Shown here: positions 1 to 11,261 of the stretch, piece after piece | How the letters are laid out: the number at the start of each line of letters is the position of its first letter | Numbering within the stretch: the first letter of the stretch is position 1 | Assembly: GCA_036925085.1 (NCBI GenBank) | Contig: JAUPFP010000006.1 | Span: forward strand, 6,897,984-6,961,983 | Source: Brachycybe producta | Lineage: Eukaryota > Arthropoda > Diplopoda > Playtdesmida > Andrognathidae | DNA: 64,000 nt | Reading direction: 5' to 3' | Notes under the pieces: model-generated | Told to the model about the DNA's origin: nothing | Databases searched by the model: none | The model's input: only the letters and a program-made list of their open reading frames with translations | Position numbers and translations under genes: made by a program

Positions 1-370
1 AAAGCACCAATTAGAAAACAGATACACAAATGGGATGAACAAGTCACACCTTTTTTTCTTCTTCATAAGGGGAAGGGTTCTTATCTGTTTTATGTATCTG
101 TTTTATAGGGTAACAAGGTTAGAAAATATCGTAAACCTTGCAAGACCACATGTTTCTATGAACAAGCTAAGCTTTGGAGAGCTAATTATTAGGAGCTCCA
201 ACACATGCATATCTTAGCAAAGTTTGGAGTATAAACCTACCCTTAGAATGCATCTTTGAAACTTACAACAACAACAAGTATCAGAAACAAAAAAAAATGT
301 CACTGAACGAAGAGAAATGTTTCTATTTTTGGTACTAGCAATTTGTACAGTTTCATAACTTAACATTTTG

Positions 371-403
<33 letters not shown>

Positions 404-1210
404 CTTTATAATTATATTCTCACTCATTTGTGTTCATAATTAGTTTTTTTCTTTAAATATTGATTTGACAGTTTTAGTCATGTGATATTTGAAAAAAAAG
501 GAGAAATTTATAGCAAAATTTAATTGGAAATCGTGAAAAGAAGGAAGAGAGATCTAGGGGGATAGGAGAGGTTTTTTTTATATATATATAAATCTATTTT
601 GTGGATCAGATTGTATAAGAGGAACCACCACAACCACCCACAATCCCCAACACCTCAAATACCACTTTTTTTTTGAAAAAAAAAAGGTCATGTTACCAAT
701 AAGTCACTTTTGACAGGTTATGTTTACGTAAAAATAACGAATAAAATAATGACTGTGGTTGCAGCAATTTAATGAATGTTCAAACATTCAAGTCTTCTTT
801 TTTTATGATGAATATATTCTAATATACATTATACATTTTTTTTAAAAATAATTTTGTATAAGTATGTTATACATATTTGCTTTTTCAATAGGCAACAACA
901 AAAACAAGAAGCAACTTATCTTCTCGAAACCATTCCAATTTACAAGACGTAAGAAGAGTTTTCAAAAAGAATTAGAAAAAGTTGTTTACCAAACGTAGAA
1001 AATACAAGAAAAAAAACGCTTTAATATTAAACATATGGGGGGGGGGGGGTTGATATTAAGAAAATGGAATTTTAAAAGTATTTTCATCATTACCATGATG
1101 ATGATGATGATTATTATCTTTAAAAATAAACACGTTTAGAGACACGTTTGAAAACATTGATAATTTTTTTTTGTCTATAGTAGATGTTAAAAATTTGGTA
1201 TACATCAAGC
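1..1210. other. Non-coding AT-rich sequence
   Basis: A/T homopolymers, two TA tracts (371-403, ~580-590), a G-run at 1037-1049 and an atgatg tract at 1096-1112. No gene seen. Confidence 0.6.
371..403. repeat. (TA)n microsatellite
   Basis: Uninterrupted ta repeats after tataaatata. Confidence 0.95.
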
Positions 1211-1219
1211 TGACAAAAG

Positions 1220-1434
1220 ACAGGCATATGTCTCTGCCCAGTAGTAAAACATTTTGTTGGCTCCGCCCTTTTATAAGCCTCAGACCAAATATCAACCAAT
1301 TACAAGTTAAAAGGGCAGGGCATGTGACATCTGACCACGTAACAAACCAATTAGAAATTGTTGACGCTCATAAAAGAGCGGGGGAGGGGGGGGGGGCCAA
1401 CAAAATTTTACTGCTGTGCAGAGAAGCTGCCTGT
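1220..1434. mobile_element. ACAGGC MITE, diverged copy
   Basis: Ends ACAGGCATATGTC and GCTGCCTGT; near-matching duplications gacaaaag / gacaaaaa flank it. Interior has the family blocks GGCTCCGCCC, AACCAATT and GGGCAGGGCATGTGAC. Interrupted by a G-run near 1380-1395. Confidence 0.75.
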
Positions 1435-1497
1435 GACAAAAATGCAACATAAGTTCGAGTTTTCGAACTGTTTCACTTTTGTTTTGTTTTCAAGAAC

Positions 1498-1852
1498 GGA
1501 AAGGGGGGAGGTGCTATTTTGAGAACGGCGGAACGGGTTGGAACAACAGTAAGAACAGTTTGGAAGTTTAGGTTTAGTTAAATTAAGCTTGTTGTATGGG
1601 GTCTGGGGCGCACAGCCCTCCAGTTTTTAAAGAATTACTTCATATAATTTCTCCATTGTTTCGACCGTTCCTCCCTTTGACCAAATTACGAAACAGTCAA
1701 ACAATGGACTAATTTGATGAAATAATCTTTAAAGACTGGGGAGGCTCATCGGGGCTGCGCCCCCCCAACACCCCCTGTAACATGCTTAATGTAACTTCCG
1801 ATTGTTTTTACCATTTTTCCGACTGTTCCTACCAGTGTTCCGACCGTTCCCC
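1498..1852. mobile_element. Foldback element inserted in the left arm
   Basis: Starts GGAAAGGGGGGAGGTGC, ends CCGTTCCCCTTT, with caagaac repeated on both sides. The interior is itself palindromic, with a GC-rich centre (CAGCCCTCC ... GGGGCTGCG). A relative lies at 57468-57783. Confidence 0.65.
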
Positions 1853-1896
1853 TTTCAAGAACTGCTTTTTCTGACGTTTTTGTTGTGTAAAAAAAC

Positions 1897-2101
1897 ACAG
1901 GCAATTAGAAAACGTTACAAACAGAAGTTGGCTCCGCCCTTTTAATGACGAACGGCAACTTCTAATTGGTTCGTTGTGTGGTTCGACGTTGAAAAGGGCA
2001 GTGTGTGTGACGTCAGACTACATAACCAACCAATTAAAAGTTGCGTTCGTCATAAAAAGGGCGCCGCCAACTTCTGTGTGTCCCGTTTTCTAATTGCCTG
2101 T
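1897..2101. mobile_element. ACAGGC MITE
   Basis: Ends ACAGGCAATTAG and CTAATTGCCTGT; internal TGACGTCA. Unlike other copies its flanks are inverted, not direct, repeats (aaaaaac / gtttttaa), so it sits at the centre of a larger palindrome. Confidence 0.85.
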
Positions 2102-2484
2102 GTTTTTAACACAACAAAAATGCCAGAAAAGCAGTTCTTGAAAACAAAACAAGAAAAAAATGAAACAACTGTCAGCAGTATACTCAAGACAAAACCATAA
2201 CAAATTTGTGACACAACACAAATTGGTTTTTGTTTTGTACTGTTTGTACTGTTTTTGTTTTAATTTACTAACTGTCCACAACTGAACAGAAAAAGAGTTG
2301 AAAAAATGTTGCTTTAGTATCGAGACCAAACAAAAACCTTTTGATGTTTACCGACTTACAGCGGGACATTGGAATAGTTTGTGAAATTGCGTACAAAAAA
2401 AACGTTTTAGAACTGTCACTAATTTGTCTCGAAATACTGAGTTTCCCTTTTGTTTGTGTTTTGTCAGCTTAATGTGGACCAGGC

Positions 2485-2827
2485 CTTACAGTCTGCACGC
2501 GTTTGGTCACCCACACACTGAATAAAACGTCTTGACTGAAGCGTTTCAGACAAAATGTCTGAAGCTTGTCTGTTCTGACTACAACCACACACACACTAAA
2601 TAAGATTAATCACAATTAATATTGTAATAAAAAAAATATAAATATTCTTGTCTGCGACAGGCAAGTAGCCAGGATGGGCGTTCAGACACGTCTCAGAGCC
2701 AGTCAGACAAGACGTCTTTGTCTCACCAACCAACCTACACTTACCCCAATGTAATGTTTGATTCTTTTCTGCCCGACTTAGACCGTCTCAGACTGTTTTG
2801 TCTTGTTTAGTGTGTGTCCGGCCTTAG
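2485..2827. mobile_element. TTAAGGCCGGACACA element, second copy
   Basis: Right end TGTGTGTCCGGCCTTAG; interior blocks shared with 57233-57861. The left end is replaced by different sequence around 2485-2520. Confidence 0.65.
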
Positions 2828-3332
2828 TTGATGCATTTAGTCAAAGTGGGAGACAACCGTTTCTAGCGCAACACAGTTTGAAGAGATTAACTCCCTAAAC
2901 AGATCTAATAACTGGTTCCTAAGGTCCAAAAACTGAAATAACGAAGTGCCCAAAATGATTTATTTCTCTTTTACTCGAATGAATGACCTCACAATCAAGC
3001 CTTGAAACGACCGAGGACCATTCTATAATATACATTTTAATAATAAAACTAATAATAATAATAGTATTCAAGGCTGTTTTATAACCACACTGTTCCAACA
3101 TGAAATCCAACAGTTGAATCGACTGTGACATCACGTTGGTCAGCTTTAATATTAAAATAAAGAATGTGTTCCGTAACCCACCCTCTTTTTTAGCGCTTGT
3201 TGTTCGTTTGAATCTGCTCACAATAAGCGCTCGAAAATGAATGGAACGCATATAGCTCGAATTTCAGTACCACAAGAACGGTAAAACAACAAACCGATCA
3301 AGAAGCACTCATATAGCCTCTATGCATGGGCT

Positions 3333-3515
3333 TAGAGATATCAACGGTTTGGAACCGGTTCGCCAATTACTGAAACTGATAGAACCAGTTCGTCAGTATA
3401 GTTCGAACTGATAGGAACTGGTTCAGAACCGAGTAGATTCGGTTCAGTTCTACCCTTTGGCCCCCTTTTACTATAATGTGCTGTGCAAATCTTCTAATGC
3501 GTCTATTGGGCACCG
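3333..3515. mobile_element. GGTTCG-rich hAT-like family, copy 1 (fragment)
   Basis: Starts TTAGAGATATCAACGG, followed by GGAACCGGTTCGCC, AACTGATAGAAC, CCGAGTAGATTCGGTTC and a decayed ctaatgc-ttggg block. The right end is lost. Confidence 0.65.
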
Positions 3516-3579
3516 ATATGGTACAATTAATTATAATAGAAGCCCGGGGCCCCTACTTTATCAATTTCATATACAATTG

Positions 3580-3733
3580 TAGTCATACCTCGCTTAACGT
3601 TACATCTGAATATATTACCTCACTATAACGTAATTTACCATACTATACCTATGTACTGAAGCGCCTTTAAATTTGCATTGACTCTAATGACGCCTTAGTT
3701 AACGTTAATATCGTTAAACGAGGTATGGCTGTA
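3580..3733. mobile_element. Tigger/pogo-like MITE
   Basis: Inverted ends AGTCATACCTCGCTTAACG and GTTAAACGAGGTATGGCT with TA at the outside. Terminal style matches pogo-group MITEs. Confidence 0.65.
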
Positions 3734-4335
3734 CGGGGAATACCGGTTAAAAAAATTGGATCATCGGGTACTGGGGGGGGGGCAGCTGTTTCATTGGGCC
3801 TAAGTGACGAATGGTTCCAAATTAAGGTTAACCAGAATCCACTGAAGAATATCTTTAAAAGTGTGCTGTCAACTGTTGGATATCATGTTGTTATTTAAAA
3901 ACGTGCTGTTTCAGTTAATCACATCGTTTACGTTGGGCTCCAATGAGTCCCATTTGGATGCGTACAGTTTTTAAACATTTTCTGGAGCGCCATGAAGTGC
4001 CATTCATGTTACAACAGAATCAAATAGTTATAGAATATTTGGTCTATTTTTTGGCGTTAATGGCATCTCATACATAGAACATTTCTAAAGCTGCTTCGGA
4101 AAAAAAAACGCTTAGAAATTGAACGTACAGAGTGAGGGCGAGCACAACCGACAGACAGTCGGTGGCAGACCGAATTGTAGTAGGGTCAGCGCACACGACC
4201 GACAAGTCCGTCAGATGTCTTGAGGCCGACAAACTGCACGCGCACACGACCGTCAGTTTGTCGGTGGTTGGGCTTGTGTGTGGATGCCTGATAAGCATCC
4301 AGAACTTATGTAAACACTATAAACCGCCCGACTAA

Positions 4336-4530
4336 ACAGGCATGTAAAGACAGGGACACGCAAACGTTTGCTCCGCCCTTTTATGAGCGTCAGACCAAAT
4401 ATCAACCAATTGGAAATTGAAAAGGGCGGAGCATGTGACGTCAGACCACATAAAAAACCCATTAGAAGTTGCCAGTCCTCATAAAAGGGGCGGAGCAAAC
4501 GTCAGCGTGTTCCTGTTTTTACTTGCCCGT
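4336..4530. mobile_element. ACAGGC MITE with exact 9-bp duplication
   Basis: Ends ACAGGCATGTAAA and ACTTGCCCGT; cccgactaa at 4327-4335 and 4531-4539. Internal inverted blocks TTGCTCCGCCC / GGGCGGAGCAA and a TGACGTCA. Confidence 0.88.
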
Positions 4531-4752
4531 CCCGACTAAGAAGTAATTCGTGTGCACGTCCACGGCAGTTGTACAGGTTCTCCATCTTCACTGCTGACAA
4601 TCGGGTCGGTGGGGGAAAATAGAACATGACATGATTGACGTCCCATCTTTTTACGTCGATCCGTCTTAGTCGATCGTGTGGCGTTGCCCTGTAAGACGCC
4701 ATACTGTTCATTCTGGCCGACTAAACTTACCTGCCATCGATTGTCTGTCGTT

Positions 4753-5080
4753 TACGGTGCCCTGTAGAGGACATGCGAGGATTTTATTATTTTACAATCC
4801 GTATATACAAATTACAATCCGTATATACGGATTTTTAATCTGTATATACGGATTGTGGATTTGTATATATGCTTTCATTAAATTGTTTGTTGGGGCGTCT
4901 GGGGGGAACAGCCCCCCAGGTGTTCTGATTGAATACCAGGAGGGCTGCGCCCCCAGACCCCCAGCAAACTAATTAACGAGTCTCTATATACAAACCCACA
5001 ATCCGTATATACGGATTGCAGTCTGTATATACGGATTGTAAAAAAATAAAATAAAGGGGTTTCCTCTACAGGGCTCCGTA
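4753..5080. mobile_element. TACGG-ended foldback element with exact 6-bp duplication
   Basis: Ends TACGGTGCCCTGTAGAGGA and TCCTCTACAGGGCTCCGTA; gtcgtt at 4747-4752 and 5081-5086. Long inverted arms carry repeated ATCCGTATATACGGAT palindromes; the centre is a GC-rich inverted repeat (GGGGCGTCTGGGG / CCCCCAGACCCCC). Confidence 0.85.
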
Positions 5081-5105
5081 GTCGTTTGTGCTCGCCCTGT
5101 GACTT

Positions 5106-6234
5106 TTTTCGGTCAACAAAAATGGTTTTTCTTCTTCTCTTTATTATATCTTCGAGTTTTATTATTATTATTATTATAAATCATTTTGTAATTTCTTTTT
5201 CATCAAATGTTAATTTTCTTGTTTTATGTAACCAGTAGATTTATTTAGCCAATAATAATAATGTATTTAGGGCTATTTATATATTGGGTGGAGGAGGGTC
5301 TTATTTGTCACAAGTTCGGTCTTTTTTTTTTATATAAAAACAAAAGTCTTTTCTAAAGAGCGGAAATTGAGATCGGAAAGTGGAAATAAGCCATTCTCGC
5401 CTCAAGTCAGTTGAGTCATGCACGTGTATTGTTCTACTTCCGGTCTCACTTTACCGCTCTTCCTTCAGCTGAGCTTGAACCATGGAGGGGTTATTACGAG
5501 AAAAGTAATAAGACTGTCATATGATTTTCTTATTACCTTTTTTTTTAATCTTTTTTTTCTGTAACGACCAACGTGGAAAAAAAATTGCTGTCAAAAGTGA
5601 ACTGAAATTTAATTAATTGATATACATTCTAGTAATAATTTTAATAATAAATAATAATAATAATCTCCTTTGATATATTAATTATTGATTGAAATAATCT
5701 TTTAGAATGTTTAATGACGTTTTTCTTGATTAATTATTTTAGCAAAAAGGAAAGAAATAAAACGAAAAATACCTTTATATAAAAATATTTAAAAATTTTA
5801 CATAATAATTATATTCTTACATATTCGTTATTTAGAAGAAAAAAAAAAGTGAAAAAAAATAATAAAATATTTTTTAAAAAAATTGAGTTTCTTTTTCTTT
5901 CGTGTTGGACTTTTTTTTCATCATTTTTTTTATTGAGGTTCAGAAGAAGATTTAGCCGAAATGAAATAGGAATTTTTCTTCTTCTTCTTCTTCTCTGGAT
6001 TTTCATTTTATTTTTTATCTTCAAGATAAACTCAAGATTTTATTTTTTTTGTGTAATTGAATAAAATGTCAAAATTTCATTCAATTAAATTTGTGACAGA
6101 ACTTTGATAATAAAAAAAAAAACCTTTTTTTGTCGTGTGTATCTCTGGAGATATAACATTTGTCCATTTATGGTCAAGTGGTCACTCATACACGAAAATG
6201 AACAGAAACCTTGGATGCCCATTTGAGACTTATA
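5106..6234. other. Non-coding AT-rich sequence
   Basis: Attatt and ttcttc tracts, the 5357-5460 element and a GTAATAAG hairpin near 5504-5537. Short ORFs at 5809-6064 are homopolymer products. Confidence 0.55.
5357..5460. mobile_element. Short inverted-repeat element
   Basis: Ends AGAGCGGAAATTGAGATCGG and CCGGTCTCACTTTACCGCTCT, about 19 of 24 positions complementary; 104 bp overall. No clear duplication. Confidence 0.55.
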
Positions 6235-6550
6235 TCTAGTACACACGCCTGATAATTTAAATGCATTTAAATAATAAACGTGTTCTACACAGAAAGAGAG
6301 CCCTGTGTGAAGGGCAAACGAACAATATGTCGAATTCAATTTATTCAGTTAATAATCTTGAAAATATTGAGTTAATTAACTTAAATATAATATATAAACT
6401 ATATTAACAAAATATTGATTTAGTATTTCAATTTAAAATATTAATAATAAAGTCAATTTTTATTTGGTTTTATGTCCTTAACTGGATTCCGTATAATTCA
6501 CCTAAACACATTTAATTTGAATTCATTTAACTCATGTGTGTACAAGGTAT
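6235..6550. mobile_element. TACCTNGTACACAC MITE, tandem copy 1
   Basis: Ends ATCTAGTACACACGCCTGATA and CATGTGTGTACAAGGTAT; interior AT-rich with atgtcgaattcaatttattc and tggattccgtataattcacc. Confidence 0.75.
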
Positions 6551-6862
6551 AATACCTTATCTACACATAGAAAGTTAAATGCATTTAAATAATAAACGTT
6601 GTTCTACAGAGCCCTGTGAAGGACAAACAAACAATATGTCGAATTCAAGTTATTCAGTTAATAACCTGAAAATATTAAGTTAATACTTAAATAGAATCAG
6701 ATGAACTATTGACAAAATATTGATTTAGTAATTCAATTTAAAATATCAATAATGAAGTCAATTTTTATTTTGGGTTCATGCCCTTAACTGGATTCCGTAT
6801 AATTAACTTAAACACATTTAATTTGAATTCCATTTAACGCATGTGTGTACAAGGTATAAGAT
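6551..6862. mobile_element. TACCTNGTACACAC MITE, tandem copy 2
   Basis: Nearly the same interior as copy 1 and directly adjacent, in the same orientation, starting ACCTTATCTACACATAG and ending CATGTGTGTACAAGGTATAAG. Confidence 0.75.
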
Positions 6863-7014
6863 AGAATTTTAAATTAAACAGTTAAAAAGTTAACCACAGC
6901 TAATTTTCTAGTAGTTACATTAATCATGGTTTAAACTTCTGAACAATGAAGTTAACTCAACTGCATTGACACACAAAGGTGGTTAACCCATATTATTTCA
7001 ATGGTTAAATACAT

Positions 7015-7093
7015 CACTTCCTGTGTTTAAACAAAACTTAAGTTTACAAACAACATGTTTGTAAACTTAAGTTTTGTTTAAACACAGGAAGTG
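7015..7093. repeat. Perfect 37-bp inverted repeat with 5-nt spacer
   Basis: Arms 7015-7051 and 7057-7093 are exact reverse complements around aacat; the arm starts cacttcctgtgtttaaac. Would form a 79-nt hairpin without a mismatch. Confidence 0.95.
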
Positions 7094-8121
7094 CAGATAT
7101 ATACCCACAAATAAGGTAAGTTCTAAAGAGTAACCAAAAAAAAAAAAAAGAAAGTGTTCTGTGAATACAGAAAACGTAGGTACGACCAAGTGGATCAAAT
7201 GGAAGTTCAAAAGGGCCAACAGTTAAGTCCAGATGGCCAAAGGGGCAGATGGTTCAGACCAAAGATGCAATGGAGCAATGGTATAGTAAGATCAAAAGGA
7301 AGTTCTAAAATGACCAAATATTCTAGTTCAATTATACCAAAAGGATGTCTTTGGAAAGTTCCAAAAGAACCAAAGATAAAAAAAAAATCCAGAATGCAAA
7401 TCAATAGAGCCACAAAGTGGTTCATAGAAATGAATCACTTCTCTTATTACAAATTATTCCCAAAGTTGTAACTAAGTAACAACAATCCCAAATTGTTGTT
7501 TCTTTAGAAGAACTCTTCAATTAAGATATAAACTGGAGACAAAGTTGCTGTTGTCGGTTCTAAACGACACTTAACAACTGCATTCTTTCATTAAAGAAAA
7601 GCCCTGTTTCCACTTATACTCTCGAGTCACACGAAAATACCCCAATACATGTATCTACTATTTTATGTCTTTTTTGTTTCCTTTTACAACATGTTGCAGC
7701 TGCAAACATCAAATACACATTCTCATGATGTGATCAAGCTGATGACATTTTTTTTTCTTATCCATATTGCACACTGGCTGGTTTTTTGTTTTTGTTTTTA
7801 TGAAGAAACCAATTTCTTTGCTCCTTGGAGTTGCTGCACGCAACATAAAATCTTTGCAACTGTTGCCTGCAGCATGTTTGAGTTTGTGAAGTCGACGCTA
7901 GGGTTCTCTCTCTATCTTTCAACGGTGGCGCCATTGATTGTCTTCTAGTATGTTCCAAAAGTGTTGATGACGTCCGTAGAATCAACTATAGCCTCCAACA
8001 ACGCTTCTAGCAGTGTAGCAAAGTCAGGCATTATCATAGTCACCCTTCCCTTTGTCGTGACTCATGAGTCTCGGCCTATAATACACGAGTTTGCAACTTA
8101 AACTTCACAATTATTTTACTG
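7094..8121. other. No supported gene
   Basis: 7190-7400 is made of loosely repeated accaaa/ggaagttc phrases. A TAAAGCC-type terminus (aaagccctgtttccac) is at about 7600. Confidence 0.5.
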
Positions 8122-8887
8122 TTAGACCATGTGTCGACTAATTTTTGTACAGCTGTTGTGTCGTTACGATGTGAACAATAGGTTACAATACAGGTGTGTG
8201 TACTGGCAACGACACAACAAAACTGTGTTTCACCAGTTTGAAAGTGTTGTGGAGAGAGACAACATTGCGGAAAATCTTTTTGTTTTAGGCTATGAGTACA
8301 CAGTCAACAAATTTTCGAACAACTGTTGCGTTGTTACCTTCATGGCAGAGCAACAAATAACAAACCAAACCAGTCGTGTCATTGGTGTGTGTGTTCACAG
8401 GCCACAGACTTGTTGCTAGGATCAAACAATAGATGCGCCTTATAATCCATTTAATACGTCAATTTCAGGTCGGACAGGTACAAACACAATGGGAATCAAC
8501 GACTGAGTTGTCGCCTGTTCCCATTTGACTTGCATTGGCTAGTCTTTAAGACACAAAAAGGTTGTCCGCAATGTTGTGTCTCTCCACAACACTTTCAACT
8601 GGTGAAACACAGTTTTGTTGTGTCGTTGCCAGTGAACTCACCTGTGATCACATCGCAATCACAAAAAGTTGTAAACAATTAGTCGACAGTGTACATGGAC
8701 AGGCAAGTGTATAGCTAGCACTAGCTTTTTGGTTGCTCCGCTCTTTTATGAGCGTCAGACCAAATATCAACCAATTAGAAATTGATACGGGCGGGGCATG
8801 TGACATCAGGCCAAATTACAAACCGATTAAAAATCGATGACGCTCGTAAGCTAGTGCTGGCTACACTTGCCTGTGTACATGGCCTTA
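8122..8887. mobile_element. Foldback element with ~150-bp arms
   Basis: Left arm 8122-8290 (tcgactaatt, ggcaacgacacaacaaaac, caacattgcgg) is repeated inverted at about 8560-8690. Ends TTAGACCATG and CATGGCCTTAA. The right end is interrupted by the 8699 MITE. The 96-codon ORF in the left arm is not supported as a gene. Confidence 0.75.
8699..8874. mobile_element. ACAGGC MITE with 8-bp duplication, nested in a foldback element
   Basis: Ends ACAGGCAAGTG and CACTTGCCTGT; gtacatgg at 8691-8698 and 8875-8882. It interrupts the right terminal repeat of the 8122-8887 element. Confidence 0.85.
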
Positions 8888-9850
8888 AGTGTCCTAAGTC
8901 GGAGGTATGATTGTATAAGTGGAAACGGTGCTTTAGACTCGCACAATTCGCGGTTTTTTTTTTTGGCAAAAAAAAATTGGAGTAGGAAAATATCATCGTC
9001 ATCATCATCATCATCCATGATTAAAAAGAGAGACAATCATAAAAATAAGAACGAAAAATATCTTCATTCTCAAATTTCTTGTCTCTCTCTCTGTATCTGT
9101 CTATCTATCTCTCTTGTAATAAATACGAGTTTCTAATCGGAAATTGGAGAAAACTCCAATGTGTATTAGAAATCAATGAGCTGAATATGTAAGCACAATA
9201 GGCCTATATAAGATACTAGAAGAAAAAAATTATCTCAAAAGGGAAATCCGAAAACCGGCAGCAACGATCTTAGTATTATTATCTCTCTCTCTCTCTCTAT
9301 CTCTCATAATATTAGTTCATTATTATGTCATGGAATTGGACGCGGTGCTTTTACCTCTTATATCAAACATATCCCACAATGCAATCTAACTCTTGTCTCT
9401 GTTCTTTCTCTCTATTCAACAACAAAGAAAACGAGAGAAAAGAAGAGATTTATTTCCTATATATATTTATTTACAATACACGGGTTGTCTAAGTTCGACA
9501 TCGTATATTCGAGAGAAGAAGAGAAATTCATAATATTAATAATAACGTCTGTCAAAAAAATGAGAGACTTCACTTGAATTGTATAGAACCCACATAGAAA
9601 AAAAAAGAGAACATTCTTAGAGAAAGACCCACTAGAATTATTGTGTGTGTACTAACAATGGAAACGGAGAAAAGTCCTGGAGTTCGGAAAAAAAAAAATT
9701 CGAATTGAACACAAAATTCAACAACTTAACAAGATTTATATATTATCATAACTTTGTTTCTGATTGTACTTAAGCGTGTTTTTATGTCTTGGTCGCAAGG
9801 GAGGAAATATATCATATAAATCACTGAATTAAATAACAAATTTATAGTTG

Positions 9851-10310
9851 CCTAAAGCCCCGTTTTCACGATGATAAGTTGTCACGATAGTTGCTGCTGT
9901 CATGCGAGCAGCAACTATCGCGAGAACTATCATGAAGACCACATGATAGTTACTATCGCGCTGTTGCGATAGCACAATCACAACTATCTCGTTTGACTAG
10001 ACAATACTATTGCGACAGTGACAGTAACTATCACGATTACTATCACCGTGCATACAAAACTGTCGCAATAGTAATAGTCGTTGAGTGACCACTTCTAGGG
10101 AAATATTCACTTTGTAGGGAAATTTGGCTTTTGGAGAGAGGCAACACTGTTGTTGTTGACTCAAACACGTTTCTTTACTGCTGGTGACAGGTGTTATTGG
10201 TGTGCTGTCAAATATCAGTGTCATCACAGAACTATGACGTTTTTTCAAGACAACAAACAATGTATAGACAGTTGCTATCGTGAGAGAGTGAACTATCGCA
10301 AAAAAAAAAT
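9851..10310. repeat. Region of recurrent ACTATCGCGA / CGATAGT motifs
   Basis: Starts at a TAAAGCCCCGTTTTCACGA terminus. CGATAGT-type heptamers recur in both orientations to 10080 and again at 10268-10301. A 14-bp perfect stem (CGATAGTTGCTGCT, loop gtcatgcg) lies at 9885-9920. Confidence 0.6.
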
Positions 10311-10921
10311 CATGTCTTTCATTTTTTTGTTTTTCAAAAACAGCAAAATAAAAATATCGAACAACATTTAGAGTAAAAAGCACTGAATATGTTCTAAAAA
10401 TGATTTAAAAAAACTACAGAAATTCCAGAGGATTTTTAAAACTCGGAAGAACAGAAGAAAAAATCAATTCTATTATAGACTTTACTTTTTTTTTTCTTCG
10501 AAAACGGCCACAAAAAAAAAAAGCTTTAAATACCGGCAAAAATACAAACTCAACAAAGTTGAAAACTAGAAAAAGCAACAAAAAGTAAAATTCAAGCATA
10601 CATGCTTCCCCCCCCCCCCACACACACAATCGTTGGAACGATTATGTCGTGCTGATCGAGTACGGAAACAACACCGGAAACGACAAACAACCGCGTGCAA
10701 AAATGTTTCGTAGGCTAAGTTTCAATAGATAAGGTTAGGTTAGAGTAAATTTGGTTCATCACAAGGGGCCTCCATGAACCATATGCTCTGCCCCCACCCC
10801 CAAGGTCTGTAAAAAATCAAAGTAAATTCCAACAACTTTTGCACGCGTTTTATGTTCCGCATGTTTTGTGTTTTTCTTTCTAAACAATCTGTACATTCGT
10901 ACTCAGATCTTTCCAATACAG

Positions 10922-11261
10922 TTGTCAGCGGTTCGGAATCGGAAGAACCGGTTCGCCAATTACTGGAACTGATAGAACCTGTTCGTCAGTATTGGTCGAA
11001 CTGATAAGAACTGGTTCCGAACCGAGTAGATTCGGTTCGGTTCTCTCCTTTGCCACCTCTAACTGAAGTGCTGCGCAAATCTGCTAATGCATATTGGGAA
11101 CCAATTCTGATCAGTTCATCAATCTTTACGAAACGGTTCCCAATATGCTTTAGCAGATTTGATTTTTCGTCAAAATCGACGAACTGATCAAAATCGGTTT
11201 CCAAAAAAAAATCGCGAACCGCGAACCAATGAAACACGGTTCGGTTCTATACCATTGCTAG
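10922..11261. mobile_element. GGTTCG-rich hAT-like family, copy 2
   Basis: Same blocks as the 3333 and 20783 copies, with inverted ctaatgcatattgggaacc / ggttcccaatatgctttag units, ending GGTTCGGTTCTATACC. Confidence 0.7.

Larger units (their letters stand above)
1466..2175. mobile_element. Large inverted-repeat element with two nested insertions
   Basis: Right arm 2102-2175 is uninterrupted (gcagttcttgaaaacaaaac). The left arm is its reverse complement split in two (about 1468-1497 and 1853-1896), with a foldback element between, and the ACAGGC MITE occupies the loop. Confidence 0.65.
4133..5099. mobile_element. GGGCGAGCACAA-ended element hosting two insertions
   Basis: Left terminal repeat starts GGGCGAGCACAACCGAC at about 4136; its inverted mate ends near 5099 but is split by the 4753-5080 insertion. 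With that removed, the arms match over about 35 bp. The ACAGGC MITE at 4336 is also inside. Confidence 0.75.

Noticed and set aside
6235-6862. CRISPR-like or satellite array
   Set aside because: Only two adjacent units with transposon ends; no spacers, and the window is a eukaryotic genome.
8129-8419. 96-codon plus-strand ORF
   Set aside because: It lies across the left arm of a foldback element and the same DNA recurs inverted; no recognisable domain.
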